From positions 101,877,063 through 101,941,062 of the forward strand of contig CM041297.1 in the NCBI GenBank assembly GCA_023052935.1: DNA of 64,000 bases, given 5' to 3'. Origin of the DNA: Piezodorus guildinii (taxonomy: Eukaryota; Arthropoda; Insecta; Hemiptera; Pentatomidae). The notes under the pieces are model-generated. The model saw only the letters and a program-made list of their open reading frames with translations, had not been told where the DNA came from and made no database searches. Position 1 is the stretch's first letter. Each line of letters starts with the position of its first letter. The translations under genes were made by a program, and so were the position numbers. Below, piece by piece: positions 53,990 to 64,000 of the stretch.

Positions 53990-54260
53990 GAGGTTTGGGT
54001 TGAAAAAAAATATTTTAGTGGAATATGGAGAATTTGGATGGAATATGGGCTAAAGTGATTGGAACATTGAGGTCATCGTGAAGGGTAAGGTTGGTGACAT
54101 AATACGGAGTACTATTGTGCGTAGGACTTTAAATTGAAAGGATTGGGTGCGCTTGACGTTAAAAAAATTAGCTGCCCCCATAGTTCAAGTCCTTAAGTCC
54201 AGATAAGTCTTGTTGATTAGAAATTTGTTGTCAACAGTAAGCTCGTAAGCTGAGTACATA
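53990..54260 (-). mobile_element. Possible diverged J1-like LINE fragment
   Basis: 'ccatagttcaagtccttaag' and 'tccagataagtctt' resemble 55483-55517 in the same orientation. The stretch 54060-54130 loosely follows 55385-55450. Diverged enough that I regard it as an older relative. Confidence 0.45.
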
Positions 54261-55129
54261 GAGTACTAATACCATGTGTAGAATAAACGATTTTTCTTAT
54301 TTATCCTTGTTATATTCTGATTGGATGAAAGGGTCCGCGAAAAATTTTGTTTAGGAACCATTAGAATAGACACGTGGCATATTCAATTGCTCAGTATCTT
54401 TCTGTTCTCACGCTATTGAATAGAAAATACAAAACCGACTGCGAATTTGAGACACTTCTATTTGACATGTTTGTGACATGAAATAATCAAATAAACGATA
54501 TAACACGGTATTCGATCGATTGGACGCCAATCACTTAAGATTCCTTAAATTGGAAAAATTCTCTAGAACGAGCCCTCCACTTGACGTTGGCACAAGACGG
54601 AAATCCAATTTGTAGAACCGCTGTCATTCAAGTTGACAATGAAACGGCAGATACGGCCGCCATTCAAGGAGAAAAAGCAATATGTGAGCGTTTGAGATGT
54701 TGAGATGAAATATTTTTTTATTGACGCTTCAATTATTCCATTATCACCGCTGACAGAACAGTTGTAAAGAACTTGGGAACCGTTCCTATATCCTACCCTT
54801 ATTGTTTAACAAAAAAATATATTTAATATATTCTATATAATGGTTTTAATTTATATGTAATTTTCAGAACGACTAGACTACTCATCCCGTTTATTTATTC
54901 TATTAAAACCCCATTTTTTTATATATTTTATTTATCTAACACTTATAATAATCATTATTTATAACCGAAATAGTAAAACTTTACTCTATATAACTACATT
55001 CTGCTTCATCAGGTCTTACAAGCGTAAAACCACATCATTTCTTGTTATTTATCTGTTCGTAGTTAAAATTATAATGACTAATTTGAGATAACATAGTACA
55101 ACTTGTTAATTTTTTAAGAAATTATTTAT
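54261..55129. other. Non-coding stretch
   Basis: 54560-54700 is GC-richer, with short frames only. Nothing recognised. Confidence 0.35.
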
Positions 55130-55750
55130 TGGTATTTACAACTTCTAGTAAATAGGCTCAAAGAAAATACACATGAACAAAACATGTAGAAAAGCTACCC
55201 ATCGGTAGCACTTTAAACAAGCAATATTTTAAACTTTAAGGTCTCGAGACCATCTTTTCAGACGCCTCTGAGGATTGTCAGAAATGGAAGAGGAAGCAAG
55301 AATTGAAATTAGTGGGTTTGAGTGGGAATGGAGTTTGTCATGGAAGCATTGATACCTGGTTCGGGCCTAATCAGCTGCAAAGGGAATATTAAGGTTTTTA
55401 TGGATGAGCTTATTCCTAACAAAGTAAGGATTTTGGATTGTTAGGTTTGAAGACGGGAAGAATTTAATGGTGTAGTGGAGCCCCATAGCTCAACTACGTA
55501 AGTCCAGATAAGTCTTATGATGGTCGGTCATATAGATGAGTTTTTTGTAGTTAAGTGGAATGTTAGTGCGTTTATCTAGTAAGTGTTGAAGTAACCAAAA
55601 GCGGCTAACAGTTTCTTGTCGTTTCAGTCTAGTGTGAGGATTCCATGTTAAACCTTTGTCAAGTGGAAGTCCTATGTAGCGGATCTGTTCAACTGGAACA
55701 AGCGGAATTTTATTAAAGGATACTGTAGGGCAGGATGTCATAGGCTTACG
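55130..55750 (-). mobile_element. Jockey-type LINE 3' fragment (family J1, minus)
   Basis: The minus frame 55490-55741 reads MTSCPTVSFNKIPLVPVEQI, then RYIGLPLDKGLTWNPHTRLK, then RFWLLQHLLDKRTNIPLNYK and IYMT. After a frameshift near 55510 the C-terminus continues toward 55250, and the 3' UTR ('agtgctaccgatgggtagc' on minus) ends near 55130. It preserves the RT thumb best of all J1 copies and helps to read the others. Confidence 0.85.
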
Positions 55751-56260
55751 ACGAATTGTTAATTAACAAATGAAAATATGATAGAAAAATTTATAAGTTC
55801 ACGCTTAATTGTGTGTTAAATTGACTGCACCCTCAACCAACTTCTCTCATATATACAGTCAACCATTGTAACTTCACAGATGAAAATAATTAAATAGCCC
55901 CCTTTTTTTTCCTTTAAAAACTCCATTTTTCTTATTTTTTTTTAATCAATTAATATAATTTATTAAAGATTATATTTAATATCGTCTTTATTTTTTTCAT
56001 TCATCAAGAGTTTCTTTTTATTAAATTAAAACATGCCATCTAAATCTTCTTTTCTCTCTACATATAAAATTATAACGCTATTCTTGGTTTCAGTGAATTC
56101 TTTAACTACGTGACGGATTTTGATACTGTTTTCACTATTATTTGGGGCATTCATTCCTAGAGGTTTATAAGTAAAATACATTGCAATAATTTTTTTTTTT
56201 TTTAAGATGAGAAAATTAAATCTCCTGCAATTAAGGCATCGAAAATTCAGAACTTAAATA
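55751..56260. other. AT-rich non-coding stretch
   Basis: Nothing recognised. Poly-T at 56191-56203. Confidence 0.4.
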
Positions 56261-56264
56261 TGAG

Positions 56265-56470
56265 CAATAATATAGACGTGTAATATACCGTTGGAAATCA
56301 CAAGATTTTTTGGAAATGTTAATATGAAATAAGTTGTACTAGTCAACAGAAAGTTGTTTAAGCACATGCACTTATGTTGTTTGTTATATTATGTTGGGGG
56401 AGGTTATGGTTATTCAGTGTTGTTCTCATACAGTATCGTACAGTTTTTATTCTTCCATACAGGACTAAAT
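56265..56470. repeat. Fragment of repeat family F
   Basis: 'gtaatataccgttggaaat' at 56281 matches 16831. 'gttatggttattcagtgttg' near 56404 and 'acagtatcgtacag' near 56432 are the reverse complement of 11200-11260. Confidence 0.55.
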
Positions 56471-57475
56471 ATTTAAAATAAAAAATTGTCCGTAAGTTGT
56501 TAAATTAAATGGAAAGTTGTTAGAAATTCATAAAATAACATTCTTATTTATTATTTCCACTTTTAGATAATTTTATGGACACAGAAAAAAAAATAAAAAA
56601 AGCTTTATTCACATATTTACGTATTGAAAAAATGTTAACAAATGATTTCTTATGAGTCATCCTTACAATCAGTAAAAGATTATTGTTTCTTGGTAATTAT
56701 GGTACATTAGCTTCAATGACTAACATATGGTAAAATTAAATTGAGGTTATATTTCGATTGTAGGAAATATGATACAAAAAACCTGCACATACATGAACAC
56801 AAATGTTCCCCTGTAAACTATATTACACTGCTATTGAAACTATATTAAGCTTTTAAAGTGTATTTAGAAGAAGTTCATTTGAAATATAAAATAGTAATAA
56901 ATCAAACTTATAAAATAAGAACTGTTTAAATAAACTGAACCAATTTTGATTTTTTGACAACTTTACGTTTCTGACTTCTGCCAATGATTAATTATAATAA
57001 TAATTGTACATAATTATATTACATATTATAACATCGACATAATATTTTCTTGCTAAGTTCACTTTTCATCATGATGAACACATAATCCCAAAGTGATTAA
57101 ATCTTAGCGGGTCAAACTGAACTTTTGAACACAAATAACGCCACATTTAAATTTCACAGCAAAGGCAGGACGCTAGTTTAGTTTATAAAATATTGTTAAC
57201 CATTTACAATCATGTGTATTTGAACTGTTTTAAAAGCAGTAAAAATATTATTTATCTGTTTTAATGAGTGAAGATCGAAAAAAACAGGATACGAAAAAAA
57301 ATTAAAGTACATTTAGATTCATTTTTTCTTTATTCTGAAAACACATTCTATTTACCAAAACTACTAAGTCATTTAACTTTTATAGTTGTATTTAAATAAC
57401 ACTAAAACAAATTAAAAGGTACTAAAATATATATATTTCCATATTCTGTTTATAACATTTATGATGTTTTTATTC
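56471..57475. other. AT-rich non-coding stretch
   Basis: No gene or repeat recognised. Confidence 0.4.
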
Positions 57476-57479
57476 TCCT

Positions 57480-57749
57480 GTGAAAGGGAAGTTACTAAAA
57501 GGAACCAAAAACTTCCGGACGCTCCAGGGCATATTTCAACTTGTTTTCGGAAGAACTAGAAAATTTGTTTACGAAACCTTGGTCTCATTTAAATGCTGTA
57601 CCACCGGTACGCCAGCTTGGATAGAATTCCAACGAGGCATGAAAAAAAGAAACGGAAGAGGACAGAACGGACTGGCTGGATTCGCCCGAACGTCCAAGAG
57701 TGGAAGCCATTTATCATATAACCTCCTTCCGGTGTACATCCACATTTAG
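57480..57749 (+). other. GC-richer open island, unrecognised
   Basis: An 89-codon plus frame, basic and Gly/Thr-rich, in a clear GC rise. The other frames are also partly open, so the coding strand is unclear. No ATG at the boundary (the frame begins at a non-ATG codon). Could be an exon or an old element. Confidence 0.3.
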
Positions 57750-58765
57750 CACCTCATCATCAATATCGTATGTTTGTTTTCACTACTGGAGTTCAAATGT
57801 TTTTATATTAGAAAAAAAAAAAAACTATATTTGACTAAACTCACTACATAGAGGTAAACATAAATGGGCTTTAATTCCAAGCAGATTTTATCATTATTGA
57901 AATAGCCTTACAGTGCTAAAATGCTGTTTTTTTTTTTTAATATATACTTTATATTAAATAAAGTACCTTTATTTTTTTTATTCGAGATAATTAACCATTT
58001 TCTCTAGTTGGGATTATAAAGAACACTTTATATATAAACGTAATAAAAATTTTAAAATTATTAATTTTTTTTACGATCTAAATTTGTATAATATACCGTA
58101 AGTGGAAGATTTTAAACAAGAAATGTGCAATATTGTTACTAAACATAAACTTATAAAATTAATATTTATCTGGAAAAGTAAGTAAAATTGGTGTGGTGTG
58201 CGCGGAGGGTATCAAGGTCAAGGTTAATCCGCAGCTCATTATACATTGATGTCATTAAGCATAATCTAACTCTTGAAAAATTATGAAACATTGCGGATAT
58301 TAAGAATAGGATACTAAAGAACGTCTTTATTTCGGTAGAGTCCCAAAGCTCAGCATTCGAAGTCTAAACCTGTAATATTAGAGTGGTATACATGATCGGA
58401 AACCATTCGTCAACGAAGTATTTAAGTGACCTTAGATCTTTTAGAGAATCATATCGTTAAAATTAAATAAACCTTATTTTCTGATATATGTTTTAGGTTT
58501 TAGCCGATATGTTATACTCCTCTATTTCTAACTATCACAAAGTTTCCCATTTTCCTTCTACATTTATCCCCAATACAATAGTAGAAAGTATTGTTTTAGT
58601 TGTCTGCATTATATTTTGTCCTCTAATCAATCAAAATTAAATATGTTACAATATTATTATTTCAATATTACCTATATACTGCCGTGGTCATGAAAATTGC
58701 ATCACTCGATATATTTATATTTTTAATATATAAAATTACTTGCATGTTTTAAAAAAAAATATTTA
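57750..58765. other. AT-rich non-coding stretch
   Basis: Nothing recognised. 58190-58260 is somewhat GC-richer. Confidence 0.4.
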
Positions 58766-58767
58766 TA

Positions 58768-58769
58768 AG

Positions 58770-58802
<33 letters not shown>

Positions 58803-58812
58803 ATATATATAG

Positions 58813-58845
<33 letters not shown>
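58768..58845. repeat. (TA)n microsatellite, interrupted
   Basis: TA repeats with breaks near 58780, 58800 and 58812. They precede the first copy of a duplicated 155-bp block. Confidence 0.9.
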
Positions 58846-58848
<3 letters not shown>

Positions 58849-59000
58849 TTTAAGTTCTCTCGTAAAAAGAATTGTAATATTAATTTTCAAAGCTGCGACC
58901 GACCGCTGTTGATTTCTTAAACATTGTTACACTTCGTGTAATCTGACATTGTTAATTGGTTCAGATAGCAAAATGTTTAAAATTTGACATTATTAAAAAT
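58846..59000 (+). repeat. Segmental duplication, copy 1 (155 bp)
   Basis: Starts 'aagtttaagttctctcgtaa'. Matches 59150-59305 with only about five substitutions, offset 304 bp. Non-coding. It includes a small palindrome TACACTTCGTGTA. Confidence 0.93.
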
Positions 59001-59036
59001 ATGTATATGTATATATACATATATATGTATATATAC

Positions 59037-59084
<48 letters not shown>

Positions 59085-59106
59085 TAGAGAGAGAGAGAGA
59101 GAGAGA
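59001..59106. repeat. Compound (TA)n(GA)n microsatellite
   Basis: TA units, with ATGTATATACAT variants at the start, followed by about 11 GA units. Confidence 0.93.
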
Positions 59107-59149
59107 AAATAAAAAAAAAAAAAACATAAAAATTCACTAAAAAAAATAG

Positions 59150-59305
59150 AAGTTTAAGTTCTCTCGTAAAAAGAATTGTAATATTAATTTTCAAAGCTGC
59201 GACCGACCGCTGTTGATTGCTTTAACATTGTTACACTTCGTGTAATCTGACAATGTTAATTGGTTCAGATAGCAAAATTTTTAAAATTTGACATTATTAA
59301 AAATT
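59150..59305 (+). repeat. Segmental duplication, copy 2
   Basis: Second copy of the 58846-59000 block. Each copy is preceded by a TA-rich microsatellite, so the duplicated unit was probably microsatellite plus block. Confidence 0.93.
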
Positions 59306-59718
59306 GTAATCTGGTAATAGTTAAAACTACTAAAAAATAATTAAGCTTATGATATAAATAAGTAGACAAAAACCAAAATATTCGATTGGGTAAAATTTAT
59401 CACAATAAAAAATTAAAACATATGTGATGAAATATCTATGCCCACGACTGTATTTTATTTTCTTAATATTAATTACGTATACCTTACTTAAGATTAGTAC
59501 AACTTGATGAATTTCGACCGTCAAATTCTATAATTTTTTTACTGTTTATTTGGATTATCAGATTCTTTGTTTTGTAAAATCATGTTTTGTTTTTTTAATT
59601 GATAACGGAATGTATTTGGGTGAATCGAAAATAATATTTTTAGTGATTAACCCCTTCTCGAAAGGATTTTACTATGTAAAATGATGTCAATAAAGCTATA
59701 TTAATTAAGATTATTATT
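59306..59718. other. AT-rich non-coding stretch
   Basis: Nothing recognised. Confidence 0.4.
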
Positions 59719-59880
59719 TTTATTATAGAATAGAATAGCAACTTTGTTCTGGGACAATGTCCCTTAAGAATAAAATTAATAAACAAAATAAAAAATTATT
59801 ATATCTGGCTAAAAACAATATATAACTACATTTAAGTAACAATATTGTATATGTATTATACACATATTACATATGTGGGT
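59719..59880 (-). mobile_element. CR1-type LINE 3' tail (minus)
   Basis: A tail of TAGAATAGAATAG, then the terminal stem at 59751-59763 (GGGAC-AAT-GTCCC), then 'aaaattattatatctggc', matching other CR1 3' UTRs. Tail only. Confidence 0.7.
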
Positions 59881-61030
59881 ATTTATATTACAGTGCTGGA
59901 AAACGCATCAATTTCAATTATTTCATTATTTTAATGTTAATATTTCCTTTAAAACTCTGTATTTGATTTTTTGTTTAATTTTTTTTTCCTTTTACGAATA
60001 AAAATATCAGTGTAGTTTTATTGCAAGAAAATTCATTATTAGCATTTAATAATGCCATTACCTGACAAACTTTAATTTAAATAGTTCATGAATGGCGGGA
60101 TAAAATAAATTGGGAAAAAATCAAAAAAACATTAATTTCAGTTATTATAATAATTAAACATCAATCGATTTTAATTAGGTTTCTCAAGTGCCAAAACATT
60201 TGTAGAAGCACTATACTTTCATATATAATATTTTATATTCATAAATTTTAAATTAAATTTTATTCATATATTTCATGGCCACATTTATCAACCTCTTATC
60301 ATCTCCACGACCTACTGGATAAATTTATAGTGAGAGAAATCCCAGTATCCTTAGGTTTTAGTATAAATAAAGTTAAATGGTTATACCTAGCCCTGGTGTT
60401 CTCCTGATTGAATCATGAAGCCGACTTGCAGAGTGTTGATAGAAATCTGTGGTGGCTATAAATTTTGCCTGAAAGTGGGAGCTCTATTTCAAGGCTTTGA
60501 AGATAATGCCTGCATTGTGAGGTTATAGCTCTCCTCAGCATCCACTGCTCCTTCCAGTCTTATACATAGTTTCTTAAGGACAATGGAGTTTAAACTAAAT
60601 TACCAACCATAAATATCTTGTTAATTTAACACATAATACATTTTTCTAAGCAATTTTTAAGAGAAATACTGTTAAAAATGTTATAAACATACAGTACTGA
60701 TTATCAGTGCGTTTGATGATGTAATATGATTATTTTTATTTAGAGATTCTTGATAAACAGGATATTAAAATATGATTTTCAAAATTTGAAGTACAAGTAC
60801 CCTACTACAACACTTCTTGCTTTGATATTCAACATGTATTCAATATGTGCCAGAGGCTCTTTGCTTTGAACAACTTTAATGGGTTTTAAAATAAAACGTA
60901 ATTTTGTAAAGCCTGTAGTACATATATTATTAAATTTTTTTATTATCATATATTTATATTCACACCTGTCATGTGGTTGACAACCAGTGAATGGGATAGT
61001 TCGATAAAGGTGATGTGGCGTGATAGGCAT
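59881..61030. other. Non-coding stretch
   Basis: 60390-60580 is GC-richer without a long frame. 60779-61030 has an 83-codon minus frame that lies where the 3' UTR of the neighbouring Jockey relic would be. Nothing else recognised. Confidence 0.35.
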
Positions 61031-61035
61031 GTTTC

Positions 61036-61575
61036 TTAATTGGCATTTATGTTAGAAGGTCCCGCATCCAACTTCTTTTCAGCCTTCTGTGAGTGTTGTG
61101 GAACATGTTAGTAGTGCCCATGTTTTGTATTTTTGAGTTGGTATATCCGTGTAAGTTGTTGTGAATACGATTGTAGAATGTCCTAATCTGTTCGTTGACA
61201 GTTGTCATGTGAAGGTCTGTATGTAAAGCTTCGGAGGTGATTGGCATGTCGTGTGTGTATATTGTGTAGTAGGACGAGAACCGACCCTTGAGGTACTCCT
61301 GCTAAGAGTGGTATAATTGAAGAGATTTCTGTGTCTTGACAGACAGAGAAAAATCTATCACTAAGAAAGGACTGAAGGATAAGATAGTAGGTAGGAGAGT
61401 GTACAGTCTTTAGTTTAAAGAGAAGCCCCCGATGCCAGACCCGATCAAATGCTTGAGCGACATCCAGAAATACTCTGGTACTAAAGTTTTGTTTTCGGGA
61501 TCCTAATTGATGATCATGTATTGTGCTACTATTCGTAAGTGTCTCAAAAAGTCTGATATTCATAGATTAGTTTCT
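61036..61575 (-). pseudogene. Jockey LINE ORF2 relic with internal deletion (minus)
   Basis: On minus: FETLTNSSTIHDHQLGSR, then VFLDVAQAFDRVWHRGLLFK (RT block with the first catalytic Asp), ILQSFLSDRFFSV, and AGVPQGSVL. Around 61230-61250 the frame changes. After MPITSEALHTDLH the sequence jumps to the C-terminal end (NEQIRTFYNRI...RRLKRSWMRDLLT at about 61050-61210). YADD and the thumb are therefore missing: several hundred bases were deleted. RRLKR-W-RDLL is the usual Jockey ORF2 terminus. Confidence 0.85.
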
Positions 61576-62056
61576 CAAAAACTTTGAACAAATAGGAAGC
61601 ATGAGAAGTTGAATGATATAAAATGTAAAAAATTTAATTTTTTGATATTGATTAAACTGATTTAAAACGAGTGTTAATCCATATATTTAATATGTTAATT
61701 GTGGTGTTAATAGATACTTCACAAACTATAGAGTGTGTCCTGATTTTGATAATAGTAGAGAGTTGAAAAACTTTACAAAAAGGTAATATGTAGTTACTGT
61801 CATTAATGTTTTAATAACAAACGTTGATACACTACATGCCCTCAATATCGGTGAAGAATGGGAATTCAATATTATCGAGCTGTTAACATTCAACGTTTTG
61901 TTGGAAGTCTGGTTCCATTTTTTTAAAGTCACTTAATGTCCCTCTTAATCGTTTAACTATTATTTATTTGTGTAATGCCTTATAAATAGCAAGCTAATAT
62001 TTCTTTTTTACTCCTTATTAACTTAAATATTTCTAATTTGTTTTAAATATTTTCAG
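61576..62056. other. AT-rich sequence ending in a splice acceptor
   Basis: No gene seen. The last 40 bp are T-rich and end TTTTCAG at 62056, a good acceptor for the exon at 62057. Confidence 0.45.
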
Positions 62057-62170
62057 GTTCTGGGTTCCTGTATTCCGGATGCGGTGGGTCCAGTCGTCAT
62101 AGCAACAGAGCTTGGAGAACCATTGGATTCTGTTGCACTTCTCCAACTGTCTTGGGAAGAGAGGCTCAAG
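62057..62170 (+). CDS. Internal exon of a PKDCC/VLK-like secretory-pathway kinase
   Basis: A 114-bp exon (38 codons, phase 0 at both ends) between TTTTCAG and AAG|GTATTT. The encoded peptide begins VLGSC, continues GPVVIATELGEPLD and ends LLQLSWEERLK. PKDCC (vertebrate lonesome kinase), a kinase of the secretory pathway that phosphorylates extracellular proteins on tyrosine, has an 'ITELGAPxE...LLQxSWEDR' stretch just after the kinase hinge. The order and spacing agree. It would be the hinge and start of the C-lobe, with no catalytic residue inside. Composition is far more GC-rich than the flanks. I find no flanking exon in the window, so introns on both sides must be long or the partner exons unrecognised. 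The family match is recalled, not searched. Confidence 0.7.
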
Positions 62171-63045
62171 GTATTTAACAACAATAATTCGTTAAGTCTT
62201 AATTGTTATTTTAAATTAGTTAATGAATAATTTTTATAATCTGTTTTATTGCTTTGGAGGGTAATTTTCATATTTCTATTTGAGCTCCAATAGGGTATCA
62301 TTTCTGGTACTAGCATTTATTCACTGTCATAATTTAATCAAAATTATTTCCATAACCATACGTACAAAATTTAATTTTATAATAAAAAAAAGTATGTGGT
62401 TTCAAAGGTGTATTATTCAGTTTTGACGATATGAAAAAAAACTAAAGAAGACTACAGTAATTTCAGTCGTTATATATATTTTTTATTCCAACACGTGCGA
62501 AAACAGTAAATCTGTTGAGCATAGTAATGTTTCATTACCAACCTTCATAAATTCATAAGCTTATTTTGTGCACAAAAAGGCGGGACAAGCTACACTACCC
62601 GCATCACCTTTAAGTAATACGGGCTTAGCAGTACCTCCGATATAACGGCGCTAAGTAGACGCAAAAAAAAAATCGTATGTATAAAGGATAATTATTAAGC
62701 TCTTTTATCACGTTATTATTAACTTTTTATATTTAAAATTAATTTTCCCGATTTATTATTTTTATGTTGGATTGACCGAATGGATAGACTTCAATATGAT
62801 TTTTATAATTTATTTTAATCATGTATTTTTTTCTGTATATTGCGTAAAAATAATACATCTTTAATGTATATATCACTACAATCTATAAAATTAATACTAG
62901 AGAGTACTGCAAAACTATTACTAGTGGGTACCTCTGACTCCGTGCGCTGTTGTTTCCGAGGGATGTCCCTGTCCTTGCCTTAACACCTGTTTTCTCTTTG
63001 TCAGTAAGATGTTTCAATACGGAAACAGCTCCGAAATCCAATGAT
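62171..63045. other. AT-rich sequence, probably intron
   Basis: Follows the kinase exon donor. 62570-62670 and 62930-63010 are GC-richer but without a recognisable exon. Confidence 0.4.
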
Positions 63046-63047
63046 TT

Positions 63048-63153
63048 TTACGTAATTGAGAGTTATAAACAAAAATTGAACTTTTGAGCTTGGTAAACAC
63101 CATATTATCAAGCTCAAAAGTTAATTTTTTCTTTATAACTCTCATTTACGTAA
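63048..63153. repeat. Long hairpin (about 45-bp arms)
   Basis: The left arm starts TTACGTAATTGAGAGTTATA and the right arm ends TATAACTCTCATTTACGTAA. The inner parts AACTTTTGAGCTTG and CAAGCTCAAAAGTT also pair, leaving a loop of about 16 bases (GTAAACACCATATTAT). It could be a solo foldback/MITE or form a strong RNA hairpin if transcribed. No target duplication is obvious. Confidence 0.85.
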
Positions 63154-63580
63154 ATTTAAAAATTTATGTTAATAACACTAACAAGAGCCTATAGTGTGTC
63201 AGTTAGGACATAACTGACATACACAGCAGAGCGTTGACATTAACTGTCAGCAGAGAGTAACAATCTGCCAACAATGAAATGCCATCACAACTACCCCTTG
63301 TTTTCCTGGAAGTGACGCATTTTCCTGTCACCTTATTTCCGGCGCTTAGGCGTTGTAATGTTGTTATTGGGGATAAGCTATTGCATAAAATATTTAAAAG
63401 TATTAAATTTTTCCTTAAAATACAAGTTTTTATCGTTTGTAGCTGGCAATACCTTAAATGAAATATATTACGAAACGACAGCAAACTGCTCGTAGATTCC
63501 ACTAACTCGACAAACGTCAAAATTGCTCTATTTACTAGAAAAATACATTTATATAACCATCATCTATCTAGGCCTATTTA
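63154..63580. other. Non-coding stretch
   Basis: Frames on both strands (60 and 105 codons) overlap here, neither recognisable. Confidence 0.35.
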
Positions 63581-63583
63581 GAA

Positions 63584-63955
63584 CAATGGTATTCAGCTAT
63601 GAATCATCATATTCCTCTAGCATCCAACCCTTGCAATCCTAAATCCTTATTGCTCTTTACTTCGTCACTAATATAATCATCGGTAGAAGACCTAAATATC
63701 CCATTTGTTAACGACTTAGTCTAAAATATATGTATACCTCTTCTTATCCATGACCTCTGCTCTAAATATATTCCTGACAATCCACCAAGGGGCCTTAAAA
63801 GAATATGGCAAAGAGGCCTTCTACCAGAAATTAGATATTGGAGAGCTACTAATCTATAGTTTTTTCACAGGGCTATTATGTTTCTAGGCATATATTTATC
63901 TTATTTGCTTGTATTGAATCCAAACAGTTGTAAATTTAATTTAATAAATAAAAGA
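63584..63955 (+). mobile_element. J1 LINE 3' fragment
   Basis: 'gcatccaacccttgcaatcc', 'tttacttcgtcactaatata' and 'acaatccaccaaggggcctt' follow the J1 C-terminus (compare 15848-16070). The 3' UTR ends with AATAAATAAAAG at about 63950. Many frameshifts. Confidence 0.7.
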
Positions 63956-64000
63956 ATAAAATAACAAATGTATTACGAATATAGGGATTCTCATATGTGA

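Overview
This is a eukaryotic, AT-rich window (I judge well over two-thirds A+T by eye) made almost entirely of transposable elements, their debris, simple repeats and A/T-rich non-coding DNA. No bacterial signatures (operons, ribosome binding sites, dense genes) are present. The element mix (Ty3/Gypsy, CR1-, Jockey- and I-like LINEs, mariner and Tc1 DNA transposons, tRNA-derived SINEs) and one exon of an animal secretory-pathway kinase point to an animal, most likely an arthropod. I cannot name the species.

Layout. 254-4749 is one Ty3/Gypsy retrotransposon (minus strand) with near-identical 149/150-bp LTRs, a 5-bp target duplication, primer-binding site, polypurine tract, an uninterrupted pol frame and a frame-broken gag. 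5.4-10.6 kb holds LINE fragments and a tRNA-like SINE head. 11.2-17.2 kb is a mosaic of a palindromic repeat family I call 'F', with a mariner remnant, a SINE and LINE tails inside it. 18298-19923 is a Tc1-like transposon with doubled terminal repeats. 20776-22935 is the longest TIR-bounded copy of family F. 23.8-41.1 kb alternates LINE fragments, three SINEs, a MITE inserted in a LINE tail, microsatellites and tandem repeats. 41199-46452 is a structurally complete CR1-type LINE: ORF1 with a PHD finger, an inter-ORF spacer built of about six tandem 155-180-bp units, and an intact endonuclease/reverse transcriptase ORF2. 46.5-61.6 kb is mostly non-coding with SINEs, LINE relics, hammerhead-ribozyme-like motifs and a 304-bp-offset segmental duplication.

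The one host-gene feature I can support is a 114-bp exon at 62057-62170 (+), bounded by AG and GT, encoding 38 residues resembling the kinase domain of PKDCC/VLK-type secreted kinases. The neighbouring sequence is probably its introns or flanking intergenic DNA. A few GC-richer open islands (for example 52021-52341 and 53774-53953) could be further exons or old element fragments.

Nothing here forms a pathway. The retrotransposon proteins mobilise their own RNAs, the SINEs presumably borrow LINE machinery, and the DNA transposons are dead or non-autonomous.
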